DNA of 64,000 nt, taken from NCBI RefSeq assembly GCF_019266065.1, contig NZ_LPNR01000111.1, positions 93,733 to 157,732 on the forward strand. The letters run 5' to 3'. Below the pieces are notes generated by a model. It saw nothing but the letters and a program-made list of their open reading frames with translations, did not search any database and had not been told where the DNA came from. Position 1 is the stretch's first letter. Each line of letters opens with the position of its first letter. A program made the position numbers and the translations under genes. Source of the stretch: Nocardia sp. MH4. Its GTDB lineage: Bacteria; Actinomycetota; Actinomycetes; Mycobacteriales; Mycobacteriaceae. Shown in pieces: positions 16,640-25,149 of the stretch.

Positions 16640-16785
16640 GATATTTCCTCCCCCGCATCCCCCGGATGCCTTCCGAATCCGCAGTATTCAACCACGCCGA
16701 ACCGACACCCCCGAACCGAGCAACAGCGCGTCGGGGTGCCCTGACTCCCAGCTATCCGGTGGTCGACGAGAACACCCGCGCGAGG

Positions 16786-17514
16786 TCAGGGCACCAGCTG
16801 GGGATTCAACGTCACCGCGGCCGCGCCGATGCCCGCGCCGACGAGGCCGCCGATTCCGGCAGCCGGCAAACCGGCGATGCCCGCCCCGATGGCGGCGCCG
16901 ACCGCCACCCCCAGGGCGGCGCCGACGGCGATGGACGGCGCCGCGATCACCGCCTCCGCGGCCAGGCCGGCGAGGAAGATCGGCACGTCGATGAGGCAGC
17001 CGGTGGTGACACAGCCGACCATCGAGCTGATGAGCACACCCGCGGCGACGGTGCCGATGCCGATCAGGAATCCGGCTCCGGCACCGATGACACCGCCGAC
17101 GACAGCGCCGGGCACGGCGCCGACGATCGCGGCGGGAATACCGGCCGCCGCGGCACCGACTCCGGCGCCGACCAGCGCTCCGGTGCCCACCTTGCCGGGA
17201 TCGGCGAGCGGCGCGTCGATGGACATGAGCGCTTCGGCCGGAGTCGCGACGGGCCGGAACGAGACCTGGCGGTCATCGACCCGGACCACGTGCTGGTCGT
17301 CGACGGTGACGGTGTGGCCGTCGATCGTCATCGTCCGATCGTCGACGAACGTGATGGCGTGCCCGTCGTAGCTCGTAGCGCGTTCGGCGCTCGAGACCAC
17401 CGGTGCGACCGGAGCCGCCGAGGCGATATCCGCACCGGTCACCGCGATCGCCACCGGCAGCGCGCACAGGACGAGCGCTCGGCTGAACCTTCTGGTGGCA
17501 TGGCGACGAGTCAT
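16786..17514 (-). CDS. Secreted Gly/Ala-rich hydrophobic protein
   Basis: A 242-residue protein with a signal peptide (RRFSRALVLCALPVAIAVTG, cleavage near IASAA). Residues about 45-85 are a small beta-rich domain with alternating acidic and hydrophobic residues (ITFVDDRTMTIDGHTVTVDD). From about 105 to the end it is Gly/Ala/Val/Ile-rich with repeated GxxxG patterns (GALVGAGVGAAAAGIPAAIV; VVGGVIGAGAGFLIGIG), which could insert into membranes. A central CVTTGC pair may form a disulfide. No family function is recognised; surface or membrane-active roles are speculation. The gene stands alone. Confidence 0.6.
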   Translation of the reverse strand: MTRRHATRRFSRALVLCALPVAIAVTGADIASAAPVAPVVSSAERATSYDGHAITFVDDRTMTIDGHTVTVDDQHVVRVDDRQVSFRPVATPAEALMSIDAPLADPGKVGTGALVGAGVGAAAAGIPAAIVGAVPGAVVGGVIGAGAGFLIGIGTVAAGVLISSMVGCVTTGCLIDVPIFLAGLAAEAVIAAPSIAVGAALGVAVGAAIGAGIAGLPAAGIGGLVGAGIGAAAVTLNPQLVP

Positions 17515-17667
17515 GGTCCCCCCCTAATTCTTTCGATCGAATTTCTCTGAGACGGGACGATTCAACATCAACGGAATTCGGAAATTCAAAATTTGTGATG
17601 CTGCGAACCCTGGATACCCTTCGAGAGGTGGATCACATCGTGCGCTCCGATGGGTGAACGCTGAGCC

Positions 17668-17790
17668 TCAGCGTGCCGCGGTGACCCGGAGGTCGACCTT
17701 GCTGCCGAAAGTCGCGTCCTCGATGGGAACCCCGTCGCTCCTGGATGAACTTCTGGATCAACGCGGTCGCCCGGGTCGGACACCACTGTG
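17668..17790 (-). pseudogene. Possible frameshifted C-terminal gene fragment
   Basis: On the reverse strand one frame reads TALIQKFIQE and, after a one-base shift, a second reads SDGVPIEDATFGSKVDLRVT ending AAR and a TGA at 17668. Both halves look protein-like while the surrounding bases do not. No start, ribosome site or family match is visible. This could be the tail of a decayed gene, or chance. Confidence 0.25.
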
Positions 17791-17803
17791 CTGAAAAGTT
17801 CGC

Positions 17804-17845
17804 TTGTCAGTCTCTGTTCCGCTCCGTATATTCCTACTGGAATAT
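17804..17845 (+). promoter_or_regulatory. padR promoter with overlapping operator
   Basis: TTGTCA (17804-17809), a 17-base spacer and TATATT (17827-17832) form a near-consensus sigma-70 promoter pointing at the padR-like gene. The -10 overlaps an inverted repeat, ATATTCC (17828-17834) - TACT - GGAATAT (17839-17845). A protein bound there would block RNA polymerase, so autorepression by the PadR-like product is likely. This is inferred from position. Confidence 0.65.
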
Positions 17846-17896
17846 TTGGTGTGGAACACGGACCTGCGCGCAGGCGCGGGAGTGGAGGTGGGAGCG

Positions 17897-18592
17897 GTGG
17901 GGCAGCCGGGTCGCAACGCGATGACACCGTTGGCCATCGCGGTCCTCGCACTGCTGGACGAACGGCCAATGCATCCCTACGAGATGTATCAAGTGCTGAT
18001 GGCTCGGCGGGAAGACCTGCTGGTCAAGGTACGTCCGGGTTCGCTGTATCACGTGGTCGCCCGGCTGGCGGCCGACGAACTGGTGCGCGCCGAAGGCACC
18101 GAGCGCGAGGGCAATCGGCCCGAACGGACCACCTACCGGATCACCGACATCGGCCGCGACACGCTGCGCGGACGCATCACCGATCTCCTGCGCACCCCGG
18201 TGCAGGAGTTCCCGATCTTCCGGGTCGCGCTCGCCGAGGCGCACACCCTGCCGAGCGAGCGGGTCGTCACCCTGCTGCGCGAGCGGGCCGGGCATCTGGG
18301 CGAGGCGCTGGCCGATGTCGACGCCATGATCGGCTGGGCCCGCGCCCACGACACCCCGCGCCGGTACTGGTTCGTCCTGGAGTACATCCAGGCGACCATC
18401 CAGGCGGAACTGACCTGGATCGAGGGGTTCGCCGCCGACCTCGACGGTGGCCTCGTCGAGTGGGAGAAATTCGATCCCGAGACCGGCGAACGCCGCACCG
18501 ACGACGCCGTGTCCCCGCACGAATGGCCGCCGGGGGATCACCCCGACGCCGCGCCACGACCCCGGTGGGCGGCCGGCGCCGCCCGCGACTGA
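17897..18592 (+). CDS. PadR family transcriptional regulator
   Basis: A 231-residue protein from GTG 17897, with GGAGG eight bases upstream. The winged-helix domain is typical of PadR: LAIAVLALLDERPMHPYEMY, then VKVRPGSLYHVVARLAADEL, and RTTYRITDIGRDTL as the wing. The C-terminal helical part (VLEYIQATIQAELTWIEGFA) is the dimerisation region. PadR proteins usually repress an adjacent efflux gene and release DNA on ligand binding. The DHA2 transporter begins 35 bases after the stop, so the two genes probably form one transcript controlled by the operator at 17828-17845. Confidence 0.88.
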   Translation: MGQPGRNAMTPLAIAVLALLDERPMHPYEMYQVLMARREDLLVKVRPGSLYHVVARLAADELVRAEGTEREGNRPERTTYRITDIGRDTLRGRITDLLRTPVQEFPIFRVALAEAHTLPSERVVTLLRERAGHLGEALADVDAMIGWARAHDTPRRYWFVLEYIQATIQAELTWIEGFAADLDGGLVEWEKFDPETGERRTDDAVSPHEWPPGDHPDAAPRPRWAAGAARD

Positions 18593-18627
18593 TATCCCGA
18601 GCTCATCTTCCGATAGGAACGAATTCG

Positions 18628-20103
18628 ATGACCACCCAACGTAATCCGTGGCTAGCGCTGTTCGCGCTGGTGGTCGGGTTCTTCATGATCCTGCTGGACA
18701 TGACGATCGTCGCGGTCGCCAACCCGGCGATCATGACGGACCTGAGCACCGATATCTCCAATGTCATCTGGGTGACCAGTGCCTACCTGCTCACCTACGC
18801 GGTGCCGCTGCTGGTCACCGGCCGCCTCGGTGACAAGTACGGTCCCAAGAACATCTACCTGATCGGCCTGGCGATCTTCACCGGCGCCTCGCTGTGGTGC
18901 GGCCTGTCCGGTTCCATCGGCATGCTGATCGCCGCGCGCGCCGCGCAGGGCATCGGCGCCGCGCTGATGACCCCGCAGACGATGGCCGTCATCACCCGCA
19001 CCTTCGCACCGGACAAGCGCGGTGCCGCGATGGGCCTGTGGGGCGGCGTCGCCGGGCTCGCGACGCTGGTCGGGCCGATCCTGGGCGGCGTGCTCGTCGA
19101 CAACCTGGGCTGGGAGTGGATCTTCTTCGTCAACGTCCCGGTCGGCATCATCGCGTTCGGTCTGGCCGTGTGGCTGGTGCCCGCGCTGCCGACCAGCGAC
19201 CACCGGTTCGACGTCGTCGGCGTCGTGCTCAGCGGTATCGGCATGACGGCGCTGGTCTTCGGTATCCAGGAGGGCAACACGCAGGACTGGTCGCTGCGGA
19301 TCTGGCTGCTGATCGGGTTCGGCGTGCTCATGCTGATCGCGTTCGTGATCAACCAGGCCCGTAACCGGGGCGAGCCGCTGGTGCCGATGAGCCTGTTCCG
19401 CGACCGCAACTTCTCGCTGTCGAACCTGGCCATCGCCGCGATGGGCGCCGCGGTCACCTCGATGATGGTGCCCTCGTACTTCTATCTGCAGGCGGTGCGC
19501 GAGATGTCGCCGACCGTCTCGGCGCTGGTGTTCGCGCCGATGGCGATCGTCACCGGATTCGCCGCGCCGTTCGTCGGCAAGTTCTCCGACCGGCTGCCGC
19601 CGCGACTGGTGCCGACGATCGGGTTCACCCTGTTCGCCGGGTCGACCTTCGCCTTCGCCGCGCTGATGACGCCGGATTCGCAGATCATCTGGTTCCTGCT
19701 CGCCGCGGCCGTCGCCGGTCTGGCCAATGCCTGCATCTGGGCGCCGTTGGCCTCCACGGCCACGCACAACCTTCCGGTCACCCAGGCCGGTGCGGGCGCC
19801 GGTGTCTACAACACCACCCGCCAGGTCGGCTCGGTGCTCGGTAGCGCCGCGATCAGCGCGTTGATCGCGGCTCGCCTGACCGCCAACGGTCTCGGCGGTG
19901 GCGGTCCGGTCGGCGAGGGCGCGGCCACCGGCCCGCTCCCGCCGCAGATCCTCGACGAGTTCAGCACTTCGCTGGCCCAGTCGATGCTGCTGCCCGCCGC
20001 CATCCTGATCATCGGTGTGATCGCCTCCGCGCTGTTCGTCAGCCACGGTGCGTCGGGGGCCGCCCCCAAGCCCGAGCTGGCGAAGGCCGACGCCGGCGCC
20101 TGA
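18628..20103 (+). CDS. DHA2-type (EmrB/QacA) MFS drug efflux transporter
   Basis: A 491-residue membrane protein from ATG 18628 with AGGAA upstream. It has about 14 hydrophobic helices. Family motifs are LDMTIVAVANPAIMTDL in helix 1 (motif D1), GRLGDKYGPKN (motif A), AARAAQGIGAALMTPQ (motif B), and the motif C region LATLVGPILGGVLVDNLGWEW, quoted in part. Such proteins exchange protons for cationic or amphipathic drugs. Co-location with padR suggests ligand-induced efflux. A strong hairpin follows the gene. Confidence 0.92.
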   Translation: MTTQRNPWLALFALVVGFFMILLDMTIVAVANPAIMTDLSTDISNVIWVTSAYLLTYAVPLLVTGRLGDKYGPKNIYLIGLAIFTGASLWCGLSGSIGMLIAARAAQGIGAALMTPQTMAVITRTFAPDKRGAAMGLWGGVAGLATLVGPILGGVLVDNLGWEWIFFVNVPVGIIAFGLAVWLVPALPTSDHRFDVVGVVLSGIGMTALVFGIQEGNTQDWSLRIWLLIGFGVLMLIAFVINQARNRGEPLVPMSLFRDRNFSLSNLAIAAMGAAVTSMMVPSYFYLQAVREMSPTVSALVFAPMAIVTGFAAPFVGKFSDRLPPRLVPTIGFTLFAGSTFAFAALMTPDSQIIWFLLAAAVAGLANACIWAPLASTATHNLPVTQAGAGAGVYNTTRQVGSVLGSAAISALIAARLTANGLGGGGPVGEGAATGPLPPQILDEFSTSLAQSMLLPAAILIIGVIASALFVSHGASGAAPKPELAKADAGA

Positions 20104-20114
20104 ATCGTTCGACC

Positions 20115-20147
20115 GCTGCCCGTCTCGCCCCGCGCGAGACGGGCAGC
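20115..20147 (+). terminator. Terminator after DHA2 transporter
   Basis: GCTGCCCGTCTCG (20115-20127) pairs perfectly with CGAGACGGGCAGC (20135-20147) across a 7-base loop. CGTTTT follows shortly after. Confidence 0.85.
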
Positions 20148-20290
20148 ACTCGTTTTCCACCGCGGCGCGGCGCGTCGACGGCCGACCCGGGCCGGTCAGC
20201 GCGCGGTCGGTGGCCGTGGCCGACTTCCGGCGGCGGCGCGCCGGTGACCAGGGGTGTTGGTGCGCCGCCAGGGTGGGTAGTCTGCCCGGA

Positions 20291-21001
20291 ATGACAGCAC
20301 GTTCTCTTTCGCGATTCGTGTCTGCAGCACTCCTGGCAGCCGCGATTCCGCTGGTAACGCCCATCCACTCCGCGTCCGCGGCGTCGTGTTCCGACATCGA
20401 GGTGGTCTTCGCTCGCGGCACCGCCGAGCCCGGTGGCGAGCTCGGGATCACCGGCGCGTCCTTCGTCGAAGCGATCCGCCTGAACTCCGGGGGCCGTTCG
20501 GTCGGCGCCTACGGGGTCGGCTACCCCGCGAGCAGCGACTTCGCCGACCGGCTCGCCTTCGCGCGCACCGTGGTGCGTGGCATCAACGACGCCCAGCGGC
20601 GGGTCGAGTACGTCGCCGCCAACTGCCCGGCCGCGCGGATCGTGCTCGGCGGGTACTCCCAGGGTGCGGCGGTGGCCGGGTTCGCCACCGGCACCGGGGT
20701 GCCCGAGGGTGTCCCGGCGGAGTACCGGTCCTACCTGCCCGCGCCGTTGGCGCCCGAGGTGGCCGAGCATGTCGCCGCGGTCGCGCTGTTCGGCAAACCG
20801 TCGGATCGGTTCCTGGCCGACGCGGGCGCGCCCGCCCTGGTGATCGGCGCGCCCTACACGGGCAAGACCATCGACCTGTGCATCGATGCGGACAACATCT
20901 GCGACGGGTCCCCGCTCGGCCAGCCCAATGCCCTGCACACCCTCTACAGCGTCAACGGAATGACCCTCACCGCGGCACAATTCGCGGCGCAGCGGTTCTA
21001 G
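20291..21001 (+). CDS. Secreted cutinase-family esterase
   Basis: A 236-residue protein from ATG 20291. The signal peptide (RFVSAALLAAAIPLVTPIHS) ends near ASAA. The mature enzyme begins with CSDIEVVFARGTAEPGG, the cutinase start. The nucleophile lies in LGGYSQGAAV, and the Asp/His partners are in the TIDLCIDADNICDG and NALHTLYS segments. Four Cys are placed as in family members, giving two disulfides. Actinobacterial cutinase-like proteins hydrolyse short- to medium-chain esters or polyesters outside the cell. The gene is monocistronic between two strong hairpins. Confidence 0.9.
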   Translation: MTARSLSRFVSAALLAAAIPLVTPIHSASAASCSDIEVVFARGTAEPGGELGITGASFVEAIRLNSGGRSVGAYGVGYPASSDFADRLAFARTVVRGINDAQRRVEYVAANCPAARIVLGGYSQGAAVAGFATGTGVPEGVPAEYRSYLPAPLAPEVAEHVAAVALFGKPSDRFLADAGAPALVIGAPYTGKTIDLCIDADNICDGSPLGQPNALHTLYSVNGMTLTAAQFAAQRF

Positions 21002-21012
21002 GAACGGAGCGT

Positions 21013-21044
21013 AAAGGCCGGTCGCGCGGGCGCGACCGGCCTTT
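21013..21044. terminator. Bidirectional terminator
   Basis: AAAGGCCGGTCGCGC (21013-21027) and its exact complement at 21030-21044 form a 15-bp arm pair. It lies between the convergent cutinase and molybdopterin-protein genes, with A- and T-tracts at the ends, and so can serve both strands. Confidence 0.88.
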
Positions 21045-21049
21045 CGCTG

Positions 21050-22663
21050 TCAGGCGACCTGGAGCGTGAGGGTGGGATAGCCGGTCGCGCCGTCCGGGAT
21101 GACGTCGCGCTGGACCGCGGTCTGCGGCGCCCCGGTGTCGTCGATGGCGCGGGCGCGGATGGTGTGCTGACCGGCGGTGGCGTCCCAGTCGTAGACCCAC
21201 TGGCGCCAGGTGTCGATCGAGACCTCGGTCGAGAGCCGGGCGGGCCGCCAGTCGCCGTTGTCGATCTGCACCTCGACGCCGGTGATGCCGCGATGCTGCG
21301 CCCAGGCGACGCCGGCGATGGTGGTGCGGCCTTGCGGAATCCGGCCGCGGCCACGCGGGGTGTCGATCCTGGTGCCGGTCTTGATCGGGCCCCGGGCCGA
21401 CCAGCCGCGCCGGGTCCAGTAGGCGCTGGCCTGGTCGAAGCGGGTCACCTCCAGTTCGGTGACCCACTTGGTGGCCGAGACGTAGCCGTAGAGGCCGGGC
21501 ACCACCAGCCGCGCCGGATAGCCGTGCTGGATCGGCAGCGCAGCGCCGTTCATCCCGATCGCCAGCAGCGCGTCGCGGCCGTCGGTGAGCGCGGCCAGCG
21601 GACTGCCCGCCGTCCAGCCGTCCTTGCTGTGGGACAGCACCATGTCGGCGTCGGGCCGCGGGCCCGCCTCGGCGAGCAGTTCGTCGAGCCGGTAGCCGAG
21701 CCAGCGGGCATTGCCGATCAGATCGCCGTTGATCGGGTTGGACACGCAGGCCAGCGTCACCACGTATTCCACCGGGGTCCGGCGCGCGAGATCGTCCCAG
21801 GTGAGCACGATTTCGCGATCCACCATGCCGTGGATGCGCAGTGACCAGTCGGCGGTGGACACCTGGGGAACGATCAGCGCGGTATCGATGCGGTAGAACT
21901 CGTCGGCGGGGGTGAGATACGGCGTGAGGCCGGGAACTCGCAGGTCGGCGTCGGCGGGCAGCTCCGGCAACGGCGTTGCGGGACCGGGCAATTCGACGGT
22001 GGCCCGCTCCGCCGACACGTCACCGCGCGCACCACCGAGCAGTCGTCCCGCGAGTCCGGCCCCGAGCGCCAGCACGCCGGTCGCGGCGATCCCGCCGAGC
22101 ACCCGCCGCCGCCCGGCGGACACCGCCGCGCGCGACTCGACGGCCCTGATCGCCGCCGGACCGGCCGTCGCGCCGGCGCCGACGACTGTCTCGCCCGCGG
22201 TGTCGGCTCCCGCCGCCTCGCCCGTCGATCCGGGCGGAGCCGACGCGTCATCGATGCGCCGGGTCAGCCCGCGCAACGCGAGAATTCCTGCCGCGGTGCC
22301 GATCAGGGCGGGTAGCGCGCCGCCGAACCCACCGACCCGGCCCGCCCCGATGACCGCGGCGATCAGGCCGAACACGGCGAACACGACCGATCCGACCGGC
22401 CGGGTGACCCGCTCGAACCAGCCCGCCAGACCGGCGACGAGGACCGCCACGATGCCCATGCATACGAACAGCACGGCCTTGTCGTTGCGGCCGAAACTCT
22501 GGATCGCCCACTCGCGGAGGCCGTCCGGGGTGTGATCGACGACGGTCGCCCCGAGCGCGTACGCGGGCGCGCTCCCTGTACCGGTGAACACCGCGACCAG
22601 CTCGGCCACGCCGAGGACCAGCGCGGCTGCCGCGATTCCGGCCACTACCCGCAACAACGCCAT
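21050..22663 (-). CDS. Membrane-anchored molybdopterin-dependent (sulfite oxidase-type) oxidoreductase
   Basis: A 537-residue protein. Residues 1-205 hold about five membrane helices, including VVAGIAAAALVLGVAELVAV, AVLFVCMGIVAVLVAGLAGW and GGIAATGVLALGAGLAGRLL. The rest is an external domain of the sulfite-oxidase fold: LRIHGMVDREIVLTWDDLA, then VVTLACVSNPINGDLIGNAR with the molybdenum-ligand Cys, SKDGWTAGSPLAALTDGRDA, YPARLVVPGLYGYVSATKWV and a C-terminal Ig-like dimerisation part (VSIDTWRQWVYDWDATAG). Electrons may go to a membrane or haem partner; none is adjacent. The physiological substrate is unknown, and sulfite is only one possibility. Confidence 0.87.
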   Translation of the reverse strand: MALLRVVAGIAAAALVLGVAELVAVFTGTGSAPAYALGATVVDHTPDGLREWAIQSFGRNDKAVLFVCMGIVAVLVAGLAGWFERVTRPVGSVVFAVFGLIAAVIGAGRVGGFGGALPALIGTAAGILALRGLTRRIDDASAPPGSTGEAAGADTAGETVVGAGATAGPAAIRAVESRAAVSAGRRRVLGGIAATGVLALGAGLAGRLLGGARGDVSAERATVELPGPATPLPELPADADLRVPGLTPYLTPADEFYRIDTALIVPQVSTADWSLRIHGMVDREIVLTWDDLARRTPVEYVVTLACVSNPINGDLIGNARWLGYRLDELLAEAGPRPDADMVLSHSKDGWTAGSPLAALTDGRDALLAIGMNGAALPIQHGYPARLVVPGLYGYVSATKWVTELEVTRFDQASAYWTRRGWSARGPIKTGTRIDTPRGRGRIPQGRTTIAGVAWAQHRGITGVEVQIDNGDWRPARLSTEVSIDTWRQWVYDWDATAGQHTIRARAIDDTGAPQTAVQRDVIPDGATGYPTLTLQVA

Positions 22664-22737
22664 ACCAGCGAGCCTACGTCGCGCGCGGCGACACCGACCT
22701 GTGGCGGCGGAACGGCTGCGGCGGCCACCCCTTGAAA

Positions 22738-22752
22738 ACTACACTGTGTAGT
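22738..22752. promoter_or_regulatory. Palindrome upstream of membrane gene
   Basis: ACTACAC-T-GTGTAGT is a perfect 7-1-7 palindrome 32 bases before the ATG of the next gene, just after TTGAAA (22732-22737), which could be a -35. It resembles the TACA/TGTA dyads bound by BlaI/MecI/CopY-type repressors. No such regulator is encoded nearby, so the binder is unknown. Confidence 0.45.
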
Positions 22753-22784
22753 AGAACTGAATCCGCCCTCGGCAGGAGGCTCCC

Positions 22785-23210
22785 ATGCCCGAGACCACAG
22801 CCCCCGAGACCACCCTGCGCGCGGCCACCGCCGTGTTCGCCGTCGCGCTCCTCGTCCACGGCGCCGACCATCTACGCCGGGGGATGAACGTCACCTCCGC
22901 CCTGGTCAACGCGCTCGGGACGATCCAGCTCCTGTTCGCCCTGCTCGTCGTCTTCCTGGTGTTCCGGCGCCACGCCGCGGCGCCACTGGGCGCGGCGATC
23001 GTCGGGTTCGCCAGCGCGGCGGGCTTCTTCGTCGTGCACCTGCTGCCCGACTGGTTCGGCCCGCTCAGCGACAGTTTCGTCAACGCGCCCGTGCGGGCGA
23101 ACGTCACCGGGTTCTCCTGGTTCGCCGCTCTGTTCGAGATCGGCGCCGATCTCGTCGTCGGTCTGGCCGGGCTGCGCGTCCTGCGGGAACGGGCCGCGGC
23201 CGTCGCCTGA
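22785..23210 (+). CDS. Four-helix membrane protein
   Basis: A 141-residue protein from ATG 22785 with a consensus AGGAGG five bases away. Four hydrophobic helices are visible (ATAVFAVALLVHGADHL; TIQLLFALLVVFLVF; AAIVGFASAAGFFVVHLLPD; FAALFEIGADLVVGLAGL). HGADHLRRG in helix 1 and HLLPDWFG after helix 3 place His and Asp residues at membrane edges, which might bind metal or haem. No family function is recognised. A palindromic operator candidate lies upstream and a 17-bp terminator downstream, so this is a single-gene unit. Confidence 0.7.
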   Translation: MPETTAPETTLRAATAVFAVALLVHGADHLRRGMNVTSALVNALGTIQLLFALLVVFLVFRRHAAAPLGAAIVGFASAAGFFVVHLLPDWFGPLSDSFVNAPVRANVTGFSWFAALFEIGADLVVGLAGLRVLRERAAAVA

Positions 23211-23214
23211 AACG

Positions 23215-23252
23215 CCGGAAGGCCGGTTGCGCGAACGCAACCGGCCTTCCGG
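23215..23252. terminator. Bidirectional terminator with CGAA loop
   Basis: Seventeen paired bases (23215-23231 with 23236-23252) enclose the tetraloop CGAA. The hairpin sits between the convergent membrane gene and fadD-like gene, overlapping neither. Confidence 0.88.
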
Positions 23253-23263
23253 ACAGGCGGGGA

Positions 23264-25057
23264 CTACGAGTAGATCTTGTCGACCTCGCCCGCGTACTGC
23301 TTCATGACGACGGCGCGCTTGAGCGACATCTTCGGGGTGAGCTCGCCACCCTCCTGGGTCCAGTCGACCGGGAGGATGCGGATCTTCTTGATCGCCTCGG
23401 CCTTGGAGACCTTCTTGTTGGTCTCGGCGACCGCGGCCTCGACCTCGGCGACCAGCGTCGGGTTCTCGATCAGGGCCTCGATCGCGGTGTCGGCGGCGAC
23501 GCCGTTGCGCTCCTTCCACCCCGGCAGTGCCTCCGGGTCGAGGGTGATGAGCGCGCCGATGAAGGGCTGGCCGTCACCGACGACCATGACCTGGCTGATC
23601 AGCGGGTGCGCGCGCAGGGAGTCCTCGAGCACGGCGGGGGAGACGTTCTTGCCGCCCGCGGTGACCAGGATTTCCTTCTTGCGGCCGGTGATGGTGATGA
23701 AGCCGTCGGCGTCGATGGCGCCCAGGTCGCCGGTCTTGAACCAGCCGTCCTCGAACGCTTCCTCGGTGGCCTCGGCGTTGCCCCAGTAGCCGTTGAACAC
23801 GACCGAGCCCTTGAGCAGCAGCTCGCCGTCCTCGGCGATCTTGGCCGCGTGGCCCTGGATCGGGCGGCCCACCGAGCCGACCCGGATGTGCTGCGGGGTG
23901 TTCACGCTGAACGCGGCGGTGGATTCGGTCAGACCGTAGCCCTCGTAGATGGTGACGCCGACGCCACGGAAGAAGTGGCCGAGGCGCGCGCCCAGCGGCC
24001 CGCCACCGGACACCGCGGCCAGGCACTGGCCACCGAGCGCGGCACGCAGCTTGCTGTAGACCAGCTTGTCGAAGACGAAGTGCTTCAGCTTCAGCACCAG
24101 GTCGGGGCTGCCCTTTTCGAGCGCCTCGCTGTAGGCGATGGCGGTCTCGGCGGCGGCGTCGAAGATCTTGCCCTTGCCGCCGTCGTGCGCCTTCTGCTTG
24201 GCCGAGTTGTAGACCTTCTCGAACACGCGCGGCACGGAGAGGATGAAGTCCGGCTTGAACTCGCCGAACTGCTCGACCAGGGTCGTCCAGTCCGAGCTGT
24301 GGCGGATGGTCACCTTGGAATCGAAGGCGATCAGCGCGACCGCGCGGGCGAACACGTGCGCCAGCGGCAGGAACAGCAGGGTCTTCTGGCCCTCGGAGAC
24401 GAAGGCGGACAGCTCGATGCCGCCCGACCGCGACTCCGCGTACAGGTTCGCGTGGGTCAGCTGGACGCCCTTGGGGCGACCGGTGGTGCCCGAGGTGTAG
24501 ATCAGGGTGGCCGGGGAAGCCGCGCCGACCTGCTTGCGACGCTCGTGCACCACGGCGTCGTCGAGATCGGCGCCGCGCTCGGTCAGCGTGTCGACCGCGC
24601 CCTTGTCGATCTGCAGGGTCTCGGCCAGAGCGGGCAGCGAGCCGGCTTCGATCTCGTCGATCGTGGCGCGGTGCTTGTCGTTCTCGACGACCAGGAGCTT
24701 GGTCTCGGAGTCCTGCAGGATCCACTTGGCCTGCTCGGCGGCCGAGCTGTCGTAGATCGCGACGGTGACGCCACCGGCGGCCCAGATCGCGAAGTCCAGC
24801 AGGGTCCACTCATAGCGAGTGGCTGCCATGATGGCGACCCGGTCGCCCAGTTCGATGCCCGAGGCGATGAGGCCCTTGGCGACGCCGATAACGGCCTGCT
24901 CGAACTGCTTCGCCGTGACGTCGTTCCAGCCGCCGCTGCCGTTCGGGACGTTGAACAACACCGTGTTCGGCGTCTCCGCGGCGAAGCGGAAGACGTTGTC
25001 GGAATTGTTCGCATCGTCCGGGATGGTGTAGGAAGCCGGAACTTCGAACTCTCGCAT
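23264..25057 (-). CDS. Long-chain fatty-acid CoA ligase (FadD15-like)
   Basis: A 597-residue protein from ATG 25057 (MREFEVPASYTIPDD) with GGAAGGG upstream; the open frame continues further but without similarity. The adenylate-forming motifs are complete: YTSGTTGRPKGVQLTHANL (P-loop), IYEGYGLTESTAAFSVN, the hinge GDLGAIDADGFITITGRKKE and the C-terminal GGKNVSPAVLED. It activates long-chain acids with ATP and CoA. It is probably the last gene of the monooxygenase-SDR-esterase cluster, 92 bases after the esterase, though it could also have its own promoter. Confidence 0.92.
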   Translation of the reverse strand: MREFEVPASYTIPDDANNSDNVFRFAAETPNTVLFNVPNGSGGWNDVTAKQFEQAVIGVAKGLIASGIELGDRVAIMAATRYEWTLLDFAIWAAGGVTVAIYDSSAAEQAKWILQDSETKLLVVENDKHRATIDEIEAGSLPALAETLQIDKGAVDTLTERGADLDDAVVHERRKQVGAASPATLIYTSGTTGRPKGVQLTHANLYAESRSGGIELSAFVSEGQKTLLFLPLAHVFARAVALIAFDSKVTIRHSSDWTTLVEQFGEFKPDFILSVPRVFEKVYNSAKQKAHDGGKGKIFDAAAETAIAYSEALEKGSPDLVLKLKHFVFDKLVYSKLRAALGGQCLAAVSGGGPLGARLGHFFRGVGVTIYEGYGLTESTAAFSVNTPQHIRVGSVGRPIQGHAAKIAEDGELLLKGSVVFNGYWGNAEATEEAFEDGWFKTGDLGAIDADGFITITGRKKEILVTAGGKNVSPAVLEDSLRAHPLISQVMVVGDGQPFIGALITLDPEALPGWKERNGVAADTAIEALIENPTLVAEVEAAVAETNKKVSKAEAIKKIRILPVDWTQEGGELTPKMSLKRAVVMKQYAGEVDKIYS

Positions 25058-25149
25058 CAGTGCCCTTCCAGTGGGTTCTACTCGCCAGTAATCTACGACA
25101 CGTTCGGCCGGGCCGCGATATCGCCGTCCGAAAATCCTGTCACCAGGAC

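Noticed and set aside
18652..20451. 599-codon frame on the minus strand
   Set aside because: It is antisense to the DHA2 transporter; the translation is Arg/Asp/Gln/His-rich with no family match and no ribosome site.
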